Assembly: GCA_006226495.1 (NCBI GenBank)
Contig: SBGU01000031.1
Span: 1 to 64,000 of the forward strand
Source of the DNA: Alphaproteobacteria bacterium
GTDB taxonomy: Bacteria; Pseudomonadota; Alphaproteobacteria; Sphingomonadales; Kordiimonadaceae
Direction: 5' to 3'
Length of the DNA stretch: 64,000 nucleotides
Below, one piece after another: positions 55,187 through 63,533 of the stretch. Position numbers and translations under genes: made by a program. Each line of letters begins with the position of its first letter. Positions within the stretch are counted from its first letter, which is position 1. The notes under the pieces were generated by a model, which was given only the letters and a program-made list of their open reading frames with translations, made no database searches and was not told the DNA's origin.

Positions 55187-56089
55187 TCAGACAGTCTGTT
55201 CCTTCAACAGCCGCGCCCCGGCGCGGCTGGTTGTCAGACACTCCCCACCTTCAAGCCTGAGCAACAATTTGCCGCCGCCCGCCGGTTCGGCCGTCAATAT
55301 CGCGCCCAGCCGCACGATATGGGACCGGTGTACGCGCACAAAACGGTCAGCCGGCAGGATTTCCGCGAAGCGCGCCAGGGACGTTGTCGACAGGATGCGC
55401 CGGTTCTTCATCACCACCTCGGCATAACCGTCCGCGCCCTTGATGCAGCAGATATCGCCGAGCGCGACCGGCACCACGTCCTTTTCCGCCCGCACGAGCA
55501 GCGAACCGTCGCCCGCGTCCGGCCCCGTGCGCCTTTCCGCCCGTGGTGCGCTTGCCGCGTCGCGGGCCCTGACCGCCTTTTCAAGGACGTCGATACGCTC
55601 CAAGGCCACCCGCCAATAGACAAACAGCGCCAGCGCGGCATAAAGGGTGACCGCCTCCATCAGGTGCCAGGCAAAGGCCACCAGCCCGAACGGCGCCACC
55701 GCCAGCCCGTCGCGGGTCCAGGCCGGCCCGATGCTGTAGCCCACAAGAATGCAGAAATACCAGAGCAGGCCGAACGCCGCCGAAAGCGGCGGATGCAACA
55801 GCAGCACAAGACGCCCGCTGCGCGGCAACAGCCAGCGCCTGAGCAAATGGTAAAACACAAAACCCGCGACCGCCGCGCCCGCCGTGTTCACCCCGGCATA
55901 ACGCAGGGACTGCAGAAGCGGTATGTCGAGGGTGCTGGCAAACGCCAGCATGTAACCGGCAAAAAGCAGCCCCAGCGCCACAAGCGCCGCCCGCGCCGCG
56001 CCCGATGCCGGCACAAGGCGGTGCAGGCCATGCGGGGCCGTCTTCGGAGGCGCGGTCTCGCCAGATGCGGCCTCAGCGCCCCCGGTCAT
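55187..56089 (-). CDS. Membrane-bound LytTR transcription regulator
   Basis: 300 residues: four hydrophobic segments between about residues 30 and 160, a short coiled linker (VALERIDVLEKAVRARD), and a C-terminal LytTR DNA-binding domain. The latter is seen in DICCIKGADGYAEVVMKNRRIL and FVRVHRSHIVRLG, the family's core motif. It has no receiver domain, so the membrane part probably senses directly. Its ATG overlaps the stop of the upstream exported-protein gene (ATGA), so the two are translated together and may interact. Confidence 0.85.
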   Translation of the reverse strand: MTGGAEAASGETAPPKTAPHGLHRLVPASGAARAALVALGLLFAGYMLAFASTLDIPLLQSLRYAGVNTAGAAVAGFVFYHLLRRWLLPRSGRLVLLLHPPLSAAFGLLWYFCILVGYSIGPAWTRDGLAVAPFGLVAFAWHLMEAVTLYAALALFVYWRVALERIDVLEKAVRARDAASAPRAERRTGPDAGDGSLLVRAEKDVVPVALGDICCIKGADGYAEVVMKNRRILSTTSLARFAEILPADRFVRVHRSHIVRLGAILTAEPAGGGKLLLRLEGGECLTTSRAGARLLKEQTV

Positions 56090-56565
56090 CGGGCACCGCG
56101 GTCGAGCGCGTCCTTCAGGGCTTCGAGCGCCGGGATCAGCTTGCGGATCAGGTCCGCCTCTTTTGCGCGCGCATCGGCATCCTTGTCGCCCGTCTGGATG
56201 GCGGCCTGATTCTGGCCCAGCATGTCCCGAAGCTGCGGGATGGCATTGGACGATATCATGCCGCCGAGCGCCGCCAGCCGGCCTGTGGTCATGGCATCGG
56301 CGCCATTTGCCAGCCTGTCGGCCCGCCTTACGATTTCGGGCAATATGCCCTTCAGCACCGTTTCAGGAAAATTGCGGCCGTCGCGCCGGTCGATCGATTG
56401 GGTCAACTGGTCGGCCAGCAGGCTGACATCGCGCACCGCAATGGTCAGGCCCGGGCTGGCGTCCGCCACCAGGCGCGGCGCTTCGCCTGCGTGCGCCATG
56501 GCACCCATGGCTGGCATCACCAGCGCTGCCGCCAGCATTGCTCCCAGAACCTGGCTGTGCTTCAT
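56086..56565 (-). CDS. Exported helical protein of unknown function
   Basis: 159 residues with a signal peptide (MKHSQVLGAMLAAALVMPAMGAMA). The mature protein is predicted helical, with heptad-like hydrophobic spacing in VRDVSLLADQLTQSI and DLIRKLIPALEALKDAL. I recognise no family. It is coupled to the membrane LytTR regulator gene by an ATGA overlap, which makes it a candidate signal input or inhibitor for that regulator. Confidence 0.65.
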   Translation of the reverse strand: MKHSQVLGAMLAAALVMPAMGAMAHAGEAPRLVADASPGLTIAVRDVSLLADQLTQSIDRRDGRNFPETVLKGILPEIVRRADRLANGADAMTTGRLAALGGMISSNAIPQLRDMLGQNQAAIQTGDKDADARAKEADLIRKLIPALEALKDALDRGAR

Positions 56566-56819
56566 GCCGCCGCCTCCTCTTGAACCTGATCTTCTGCCGG
56601 CAGCCTAGCCGCCCCATGGGCCACCCGCAAGATCGCGATGGCCGGAGGATGCAATGCCCCGGCGCGACCCCCGCGCGAACACGCGCCCCTGCCGTGCAGC
56701 CATTCCCGCTTTACACGCATTGACAAGTCCCGCAAGCCTCAGCACTATCCTCCCGCACCTGCGCGCTAAATCATTCTGGCGGCAGGCATTTATTGATTTG
56801 TGATTTTGGCGGCCGCTTT

Positions 56820-58511
56820 ATGACCATCATCGGTATCGACCTTGGCACCACCAACAGCGCCTGTGGCGTCTGGCGCGATGGTGCCGTACACCTGATCCCC
56901 AATCGCCACGGCGACAAACTGACCCCGTCGGTCGTCGGCTTTGACGCGGGCGGCGAACTGATCGTGGGCAAAACCGCCCAGAACCGGCTGATCACGCACC
57001 CGCGCGACACGGTGGCCACCTTCAAGCGCCTGATGGGCACCAAACACCGGATCGAGGTCAGCAAGACCAGCTTCACCGCCACCGAACTGTCTGCCGCCGT
57101 GCTGAGGTCCCTGAAGGAAGATGCCGAAGCCTTTCTGGGGGAGCCGGTGAGCGAAGCCATCATCAGCGTGCCGGCCTATTTCAACGACAACCAGCGCCAT
57201 GCCACCAAACAGGCGGGCGAGATTGCCGGTATGAAGGTGCAGCGGCTGATCAACGAACCGACGGCAGCGGCGCTGGCCTATGGCCTGCATGACAAACCCG
57301 AAGGCGTGTTTGTGGTGCTGGATATGGGCGGCGGCACCTTCGATGTGTCGGTGATCGAATATTTCGACGGCGTGATGGAAGTGCACGCCAGCGCCGGCGA
57401 CAATTACCTGGGCGGCGAGGATTTCCTTGAAGCCATGGTCGAACGTTTCCTGGCCGACCGGAAAATCGAGCGCGCGGGCCTGGACAAGGGCGCGCTGCAG
57501 GTGCTGTTCGATGCCATGGAACGCGCCAAACGCGCCATCGGCCGCAGCCCGGCGCCGCGTGTTGCGATCGAACTTGCCGGCACGGCCCATGATGTCGAAA
57601 TCACCGAACCCTGGTTCCGCGACGCGGTCGCCGGATTGCTTTTGCGGGTGCGGGCGCCCATCGAACAGGCGCTTCGGGATGCCCGCATCCCGCTTGCCGA
57701 CATTGCCGATGTGCTGCTGGTCGGCGGCGCCACCCGCATGGCGGTGTTCCGCAATGCCGCCGGCAAGCTGTTCGGGCGCATCCCCTCCAGCTACCTGGAC
57801 CCGGACCTGGTGGTCGCGATGGGCGCCACCGTGCAGGCCGGCCTGAAGGCGCGCGACAGTTCGCTGGACGATGTGGTGCTGACCGATGTCTGCCCCTACA
57901 CCCTGGGCACCGAAGTGGTCGACCCCGCCGGCAGCGGCAAACCCGGCTTTTTCCTGCCGCTGATTGAACGCAACAGCGTGGTGCCCACCAGCCGCGTCGA
58001 ACGCCTGTTCACCGTGGCCGACAAACAGGCGCGCATGCAGGTGAATGTGTTCCAGGGCGAAAACCGCATGGTGGAGCGCAATGTTTTCCTGGGCGAAATC
58101 GATGTCACGGTACCGAAGCGCAAAGCCGGCGAAGAATCCATCGATGTGCGTTTCAGCTACGACATGAATGGCCTTTTGGAGGTTGACGTGAAGGTCAACA
58201 GTTCAGGCGAGACCATCAACAAGGTGATCCAGCAGGCGCCGGGCGCCCTGTCGGACGACGAAATGGCCCGGTCGCGCCAGCGGCTGGCCGCGCTGAAGTT
58301 CCACCCGCGTGAACGCGAGGAAAACCTGCAGCTTCTGAGCCAGGGCGAACGGCTGTACCTGACCCACCTTGGCGACACCCGTGCCGCCATCGGCGATGCA
58401 CTGGCCGCCTTCGAGGCCGTGCTGGACCGCCAGCGCGACAGCGAGATCGGGCGCGCGCGCGACGAGTTGAAGGCCTTCCTGGACCGGTTCGACGGGGACC
58501 TGTTGCCATGA
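56820..58511 (+). CDS. hscC: Hsp70-family chaperone HscC
   Basis: 563 residues, shorter than DnaK (about 640). The ATPase domain has IGIDLGTTNSACGVW, the INEPTAAALAYGL and VLDMGGGTFDVSVIEY phosphate motifs and VLLVGGATRMAV. The substrate domain is NVFQGENRMVERNVFLGE, followed by a truncated helical lid without the EEVD-like DnaK tail. This matches the HscC group, which has specialised clients. The start at 56820 precedes MTIIGIDLGTTN. The stop overlaps the J-domain gene start (ATGA), so this Hsp70 and its co-chaperone are co-translated. Confidence 0.9.
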   Translation: MTIIGIDLGTTNSACGVWRDGAVHLIPNRHGDKLTPSVVGFDAGGELIVGKTAQNRLITHPRDTVATFKRLMGTKHRIEVSKTSFTATELSAAVLRSLKEDAEAFLGEPVSEAIISVPAYFNDNQRHATKQAGEIAGMKVQRLINEPTAAALAYGLHDKPEGVFVVLDMGGGTFDVSVIEYFDGVMEVHASAGDNYLGGEDFLEAMVERFLADRKIERAGLDKGALQVLFDAMERAKRAIGRSPAPRVAIELAGTAHDVEITEPWFRDAVAGLLLRVRAPIEQALRDARIPLADIADVLLVGGATRMAVFRNAAGKLFGRIPSSYLDPDLVVAMGATVQAGLKARDSSLDDVVLTDVCPYTLGTEVVDPAGSGKPGFFLPLIERNSVVPTSRVERLFTVADKQARMQVNVFQGENRMVERNVFLGEIDVTVPKRKAGEESIDVRFSYDMNGLLEVDVKVNSSGETINKVIQQAPGALSDDEMARSRQRLAALKFHPREREENLQLLSQGERLYLTHLGDTRAAIGDALAAFEAVLDRQRDSEIGRARDELKAFLDRFDGDLLP

Positions 58512-59857
58512 GCTTCCCCTGGGACGTGCTGGGGATCGATGCCACGAACGACCAGCGCGCCATCAAACGCGCCTATGCCGCGCGCCTGAAGGTCAGCCGC
58601 CCCGACGACGGCGACGGCAGCGCGTTCCAGGAGCTGCACGAGGCTTACAAATTTGCGGTCATGCTGGCCCGGCAGGGTGCGGCAGCCCCCGATGACGGGC
58701 CCGGGCACAGCGGCGCACAGGACGGGGATGCCCCGCCCGCGTCGTCAGACGGCCAAAGCCATGTCGCGGACCAGACAGCCAGCCTGGCCGCTGTCAATGC
58801 CGCCATCACCCAGGATGCCAGACTGGCGGCGATGGCAGGGGACGCTGGTGCCGCGCCCGGCCAGGCCGAACCCATGCGCCTGAATGCCGAGACAATGATC
58901 GAGGCCTTCGGGCCACCCGACCGGGACGACGGCACGAGGGTATCGTGGGACATCGACCTGACGCTGGCGCCATCAGGCGAACCTGTACCGGTCACGCCCG
59001 AAAACCCGGCCTTCAGGGAACCGCTTGGGCTTCTGGACCAGCTTCTGGCCAGCAGCCAGAACCTGCATATGCTGGCCAACTGGCAGCCGCTTGAACGCCA
59101 TATGGCGGCGCTGGGGTTCGATGAACAGAAACAACTGTCCGAGCGCGTGCTCAGGCGTGTGATCGCGCACCAGAAATCCTGCCGGGGCAAAAATGGGCGC
59201 TATCGCCGGCTGGGTGCGAAGGTGCTGGTGTGGCTTGATGGCCTGATGGGCTGGCGCACCGGCTATTACGACCTTCTGGACCGGTTCCCGCAAGACGAGC
59301 TTGCGTTCCTTCTGGACCTGCCGGACACAAACCCGGTGCAGCATGCCAACCATGGCCTGCGTGGCGGCGGCGCCCTGTTCCAGGTTGCCGAACCCAGGCC
59401 GGAACACAATAGTGTCATGCAACTGGCGTCCTGGCTCCGGCGCATCGGCGCCTTCCTGATCGACATTGTCCCGCTGGCGTTCCTGTTGCTTCTGCTGCCC
59501 TACATGATCTGGCAGGAACTGCCGCCCCGGCCCATGACCCTGCTTTTTGCCTGTTATGTTGTCGTGACCGGTGTGACCGAAGGTCTGACCGGCAACGCCT
59601 CGTTCGGCAAACGCGCCATGGGCATCAAGGTCATGGACCGCTATCTCGGCAAGATTGGCATGGGCCTGTCGCTGTGGCGCGCCGCAAGCCTGTTCCTGTG
59701 CATGGCAGCGCTTGAGGTTGCCACCTCCCTGTGGCTGGGCTTCGAAAGGCCGAACTACCTGACCCACGTGCTGCCATTCCAGCTTTGTTTCTGGTTCACG
59801 GAAGGACGCCTGCCGCAGGATCTGATATCCCGGACCCTCGTGGTCGAGAAAAACTGA
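58508..59857 (+). CDS. J-domain protein with C-terminal RDD membrane domain
   Basis: 449 residues. The N-terminal J-domain (PWDVLGIDATNDQRAIKRAYAARLKVSRPDDGD) keeps helices I-III, but the HPD tripeptide that stimulates Hsp70 ATPase is RPD. After a low-complexity region (about 55-120) comes a helical domain, then from about 300 an RDD domain (WLRRIGAFLIDIVPLAFLLLLL, GNASFGKRAMGIKVMDR) with three or four transmembrane segments. E. coli HscC also works with J-proteins that are membrane-tethered (DjlB/DjlC). The likely role is to bring HscC to the inner membrane. It is coupled to hscC by 4-bp overlap. Confidence 0.82.
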   Translation: MSFPWDVLGIDATNDQRAIKRAYAARLKVSRPDDGDGSAFQELHEAYKFAVMLARQGAAAPDDGPGHSGAQDGDAPPASSDGQSHVADQTASLAAVNAAITQDARLAAMAGDAGAAPGQAEPMRLNAETMIEAFGPPDRDDGTRVSWDIDLTLAPSGEPVPVTPENPAFREPLGLLDQLLASSQNLHMLANWQPLERHMAALGFDEQKQLSERVLRRVIAHQKSCRGKNGRYRRLGAKVLVWLDGLMGWRTGYYDLLDRFPQDELAFLLDLPDTNPVQHANHGLRGGGALFQVAEPRPEHNSVMQLASWLRRIGAFLIDIVPLAFLLLLLPYMIWQELPPRPMTLLFACYVVVTGVTEGLTGNASFGKRAMGIKVMDRYLGKIGMGLSLWRAASLFLCMAALEVATSLWLGFERPNYLTHVLPFQLCFWFTEGRLPQDLISRTLVVEKN

Positions 59858-59874
59858 CGCAGTTGGCCGCATTC

Positions 59875-59922
59875 TGTTGCATCTGCAACAGCAGAATCCC
59901 TGCTTTTGTTGCAGATGCAACA
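59875..59922. repeat. Paired palindromes TGTTGCA-NN-TGCAACA
   Basis: TGTTGCATCTGCAACA (59875-59890) and TGTTGCAGATGCAACA (59907-59922) are each 7-bp arm palindromes, centred 32 bp apart (three helical turns), and are reverse complements of each other. They lie between the J-domain gene and the unknown gene at 60048. Their form suggests a two-dimer operator; the pair could also fold as a long hairpin. Confidence 0.6.
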
Positions 59923-59927
59923 AGTTG

Positions 59928-59951
59928 ACACGCCGTCAGCGTGTGGTTTTT
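59928..59951 (+). terminator. Intrinsic terminator after the hscC/J-domain operon
   Basis: Stem ACACGC / GCGTGT with loop CGTCA, followed by GG and five Ts. The short stem makes this a moderate-strength candidate. Confidence 0.45.
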
Positions 59952-60047
59952 CAGTGCCGGAAATCGCGCAATGATTGCATCGCTTCACACACCCTTCACA
60001 GGTCCGTCCACACTGCCTATATGTAGGAAAAGCATGGGGGAAACAGG

Positions 60048-60569
60048 ATGGCCAAACGACTGCCGGAAATATTCGAGGACCTGCGCCAGGCTTTCATGGG
60101 CCGGCGCGGCGGCATGGGCTGGAAAGCGACTGCGGCTGAAGCTTATGGCGCAACCGTCAATGAAATCAAGGATTTGGGCAGCAGCACCCTGACCGGCACC
60201 GCGGAAAAATTCAATGCCGCCCTCCCGTATATCGAACGCGCGGGATACAGTGTCACCGAAATCGAGGTCGGGCTTGGCCTGTCGCCCAAACTGACCGCGC
60301 ACCTGAAGCTTGAGGACCAGATCACAAAGGCGGAGGAAGAGGCCCTTCTCCTTGAAACCAAAGACAAAAAACTGGCCAACACCATCCTGAGCGCGCTGTT
60401 CCATGCCAGCGCCGCCCGCACAAAACTGAAATTCAACAAGTTTCATTTTGCCGCGCTGGAGCTGGAACTCAGCATCCTGCCAACCGCCGTCTTGCGCTTC
60501 CGGCCCAATATCGAGGCGCTGCCCGATGCCGGTACAAAAACCAAGGGCAAGGGCCTGACTGTCCGCTAA
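60048..60569 (+). CDS. Unknown 173-residue cytoplasmic protein
   Basis: No signal peptide or membrane segment. The protein is a mixed alpha/beta chain starting MAKRLPEIFEDLRQAF, with a helical middle (ITKAEEEALLLETKDKKLANTIL) and a beta-rich C-terminus (FNKFHFAALELELSILPTAVLRFRP). I recognise no family. GGGGGAA lies nine bases before the ATG. Paired palindromes lie 126-173 bp upstream and could control it. It is convergent with the histidine kinase gene, with 20 bp between their ends. Confidence 0.65.
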   Translation: MAKRLPEIFEDLRQAFMGRRGGMGWKATAAEAYGATVNEIKDLGSSTLTGTAEKFNAALPYIERAGYSVTEIEVGLGLSPKLTAHLKLEDQITKAEEEALLLETKDKKLANTILSALFHASAARTKLKFNKFHFAALELELSILPTAVLRFRPNIEALPDAGTKTKGKGLTVR

Positions 60570-60589
60570 AGTTATTCGGAAACAGTGCC

Positions 60590-62548
60590 TCAGGATGCCG
60601 TGCGGGCGGCTTTATGGTCCAGCACCCTGGCAATTTCGAACCTGAGCTTGTCGATCTCGATCGGTTTCGAGACGAACCCGTCCATGCCGGCGGCCCGGAA
60701 GGCCTCGCGCTGTTCAATCAGGGCATCGGCGGTCAGCGCAATGATCGGGATGTGCGCCCGGGCGTCGTGCCGTGCCCGGATGCGGGTTGCGGTTTCGATG
60801 CCGCCCAGGACAGGCATCTGGTTATCGAGGAGGATCAAGTCGAACGCATCGGCGGGCGATGTCTCGATTTTTTCAAGCACTTCCTGCCCATTCTGGGCCA
60901 GGGTCACATTATGGCCAAGCCGGGTCAGCATCTTGGTGATCAGCATCTGGTTGATGGCCACATCCTCGGCCAGCAGGATCTCCAGCTTCTCGGGCTCGGA
61001 ATCGATCGCGACACGGCCGGAAACAGCCGCATTGGCGGCCCGAATTTCCACCGGCATCCGGAACCAGAAAATACTGCCTTCGCCCAGCGTGCTCTCGACA
61101 CCGATTTCGCCGCCCATCAATTGCACCAGTTGCTGGCTGATGGCGAGACCAAGACCGGTACCGCCGGTTTTGCGTTTGCCCTGGTTTTCCAACTGGCTGA
61201 AACGCTTGAACAGCCGGTCCAGGTCGTTTGGCGCAATGCCCGCGCCCGTGTCCTCGACCCGCACCTCGAGGATAGGTGTGCCTTCGGTCACAAGCCGCGC
61301 ATGCACAGTGACGGTACCGACCTCGGTGAATTTGATGGCGTTGCTGACAAGATTGTTGATCACCTGCCGGAGCCGGACCTCGTCCGCCACGATCCAGACA
61401 TCGCAGGCGCCGTCCATATCCAGCACAAGCTGGGTCCGGCGCTCTGCCGCCATGGGCCGCATCAGCACATGAATATCCTTCAGCATGCGTGCCAGCAGGA
61501 ACGGCGCCGGGCTGATGCTCAGTTGCCCGGCCTCCAGCTTCGAAAAATCCAGCACATCGTTGATGATGTTCAAAAGCGCATGGGCGGAACTGAGCGCCGC
61601 AGAGGTCAGTTCCGTCTTTTCATGTTCGTCGGTCGAGCTCAGGAGCAGGTTCAGCCCGCTCAGCACCCCGTTCATCGGGGTCCTGATCTCGTGGCTCATG
61701 TTCGACAGGAATTCCGATTTGGCAACATTGGCCGCCTCGGCATTTTCAAGCGCCGCAGTCAGGCTGGCGCGCTGTTCCTGAAGCAAACCCGCGGTTTTCT
61801 GCAGTTCGGATGCAATCTGGCCAAACTCGTCATGCCCTGTCAGCGTTCCTTCAGCCAGGGCATGGGTTTCGGACGCCAGTTGTTTGGACACGTTCAGCAG
61901 CCGGGCAACACGCAGGTCGATCTTGGTCCGGATCATCATGCCGATACACAGCGCGAGAAACAGCAAGGTGCCACCCATGATGGTGATCGACTGGGTGGCA
62001 ACACTCTTGATTTCGTTGCTGAGCGCCCGCGAGCTTTCCGCATACACCAGCGCATATTTGGCCATGCGGCCATTTTCCAGATAGCCCAGGCCGGCATACC
62101 CGACCAGGGTATCGGTCTCGCGGTCCAGCACATAAAAAACCTGCCCCGTGGCGCGCACACGCTCCAGGAGCGCGGGGTCGATCGGGAAACCGGCGTTTTT
62201 GGCGGGGCGCCCTTCAAGGGTGCCGCTGCTGGCCATGCGCACGATATCCTGTTCGTCGACCACAAGTACGCCCATGACGGAGGGTTTGTCGGCGGTGATA
62301 TAGATATCCTGATTGACCGCCTGCCGGTTGCCCTGGGCAAGCAGCATGTTGAAACGGCCGCGCATGTCGTTGATCGTGCGGTCGAAATCCCGTTCCGTAA
62401 TGGCGAAAGCCGTCTCTTCGGCGCGCGGCAGGGCTGCGAACACATATACCAGCAAGGATATGAGCGCAGCCGCCAGGAACCCCAGAGGCAGGAAATGCCG
62501 TATCGGAATATTGTTTATGATGGCCCGGATATCGCGCCCTTTCTTCAT
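60590..62548 (-). CDS. Hybrid sensor histidine kinase
   Basis: 652 residues. A transmembrane helix (about 18-40), a periplasmic sensor domain of about 150 residues, a second helix (ITIMGGTLLFLALCIGMMI), then a HAMP-like region. The kinase core has SNMSHEIRTPMNG (phospho-His), NLVSNAIKFTE (N-box), VRVEDTGAGI (G1), a KRFSQL F-box and GGTGLGLAI (G2). A C-terminal receiver with LILLDNQMP (phospho-Asp) ends in KPI. It is divergent from a periplasmic binding protein that may feed its sensor. The start is at 62548; a weak GTG three codons earlier is possible. The output partner is not in the window. Confidence 0.9.
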   Translation of the reverse strand: MKKGRDIRAIINNIPIRHFLPLGFLAAALISLLVYVFAALPRAEETAFAITERDFDRTINDMRGRFNMLLAQGNRQAVNQDIYITADKPSVMGVLVVDEQDIVRMASSGTLEGRPAKNAGFPIDPALLERVRATGQVFYVLDRETDTLVGYAGLGYLENGRMAKYALVYAESSRALSNEIKSVATQSITIMGGTLLFLALCIGMMIRTKIDLRVARLLNVSKQLASETHALAEGTLTGHDEFGQIASELQKTAGLLQEQRASLTAALENAEAANVAKSEFLSNMSHEIRTPMNGVLSGLNLLLSSTDEHEKTELTSAALSSAHALLNIINDVLDFSKLEAGQLSISPAPFLLARMLKDIHVLMRPMAAERRTQLVLDMDGACDVWIVADEVRLRQVINNLVSNAIKFTEVGTVTVHARLVTEGTPILEVRVEDTGAGIAPNDLDRLFKRFSQLENQGKRKTGGTGLGLAISQQLVQLMGGEIGVESTLGEGSIFWFRMPVEIRAANAAVSGRVAIDSEPEKLEILLAEDVAINQMLITKMLTRLGHNVTLAQNGQEVLEKIETSPADAFDLILLDNQMPVLGGIETATRIRARHDARAHIPIIALTADALIEQREAFRAAGMDGFVSKPIEIDKLRFEIARVLDHKAARTAS

Positions 62549-62734
62549 TTCCGCCACACTATGGCGCCAACCTGTGGTTGGGGCCCTTCCCGGCTGCCAT
62601 TCTTGTGCGCGCCCAGTATTCTGGCAACTGGTAAATATTAGGTTGACGACCGTAAACTTGTGGCGCCGCAACGTCTGCCTGGCCACAAAGGCTATTGTGT
62701 CCCGAAGGGCTTCATACTACGGTCTCGCTTAGCC

Positions 62735-63517
62735 ATGAAACAGTATCTGACGATATTCCTGTCCAGCCTTCTGGCGGTGCAGGCCCAGACGGCAAATGCG
62801 GCGGATGTCAAAGTCGCCGTTCCCGTGTTGTCGGGCCATTTTGACGCAACCGGAGATGGCAGAAGCGCCGCCGCCCTCAGGGCCACATTCCGACAATGCA
62901 AGCTGAAACCGCAGTTTGTGCCGACCCGCTGGGGCCAGCATTGGCAGGCCTACGAACAGGACAAATCGTTCGATGCGGTTGCTGTTGTCTGGGACAGCGC
63001 CAGCCTCCATGGCTTCACCTCCGATGCCTTCATCCACCAGCAGAACGGCGTCGCCATGCTGGCGGATTCCAAGTTCAAGGTGCGCACGATTTCCGATCTC
63101 AAGGGCATGAAAGTCCTGGGTTTTGGTGGCGCGACAGAGATGTTCCCGTCGCTTGCCACCGTGCTGCCCGACCTCAAGAGCTATTGGGAGGCACCTTCCG
63201 GGTTTTCAACCACGCAGGCGCTGGTGAACGGCGATGTGGATGCCTTCATCACCGATGGCCTGATATTCGCGATCGATTATATGGTCCGGGTCAAAACCAC
63301 GGGCGCCACCTATGGCGACACCAACTGGCCCAAGGTCAAATTTGTCGGGCTTTTTCCCGCAAATGGCGACTATGTCACCTTCCGCAGCAAGGACCTCAGG
63401 GACCGTTTCAACACCTGCCTCGCCGCCGCGCAGGAATCCGGTGCCATCTCCATGGCGACCCACGATTATGTTCTGCCCTACAAGGATATCGTCGGCGACC
63501 AGATTCCGCCCTACTGA
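62735..63517 (+). CDS. Periplasmic solute-binding protein (family 3-like)
   Basis: 260 residues with a signal peptide ending TANA. The chain resembles extracellular solute-binding proteins of family 3: VPVLSGHFDATGDGRSAAALR near the start, the ISDLKGMKVLGFGGATE stretch at the mid-hinge and ALVNGDVDAFITDGLIFAIDYM for the second lobe. No ABC permease or ATPase lies nearby. It is divergent from a hybrid kinase with a periplasmic sensor domain, 186 bp away, so it may be the ligand-loaded partner of that kinase and not a transporter component. Confidence 0.75.
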   Translation: MKQYLTIFLSSLLAVQAQTANAADVKVAVPVLSGHFDATGDGRSAAALRATFRQCKLKPQFVPTRWGQHWQAYEQDKSFDAVAVVWDSASLHGFTSDAFIHQQNGVAMLADSKFKVRTISDLKGMKVLGFGGATEMFPSLATVLPDLKSYWEAPSGFSTTQALVNGDVDAFITDGLIFAIDYMVRVKTTGATYGDTNWPKVKFVGLFPANGDYVTFRSKDLRDRFNTCLAAAQESGAISMATHDYVLPYKDIVGDQIPPY

Positions 63518-63533
63518 GCGGCCTGACGCCGGT

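Noticed and set aside
60614-62641. A long plus-strand frame opposite the hybrid kinase
   Set aside because: Translation is rich in His, Arg and Gln without any motif; the kinase frame holds all H, N, G1, F, G2 and receiver motifs.
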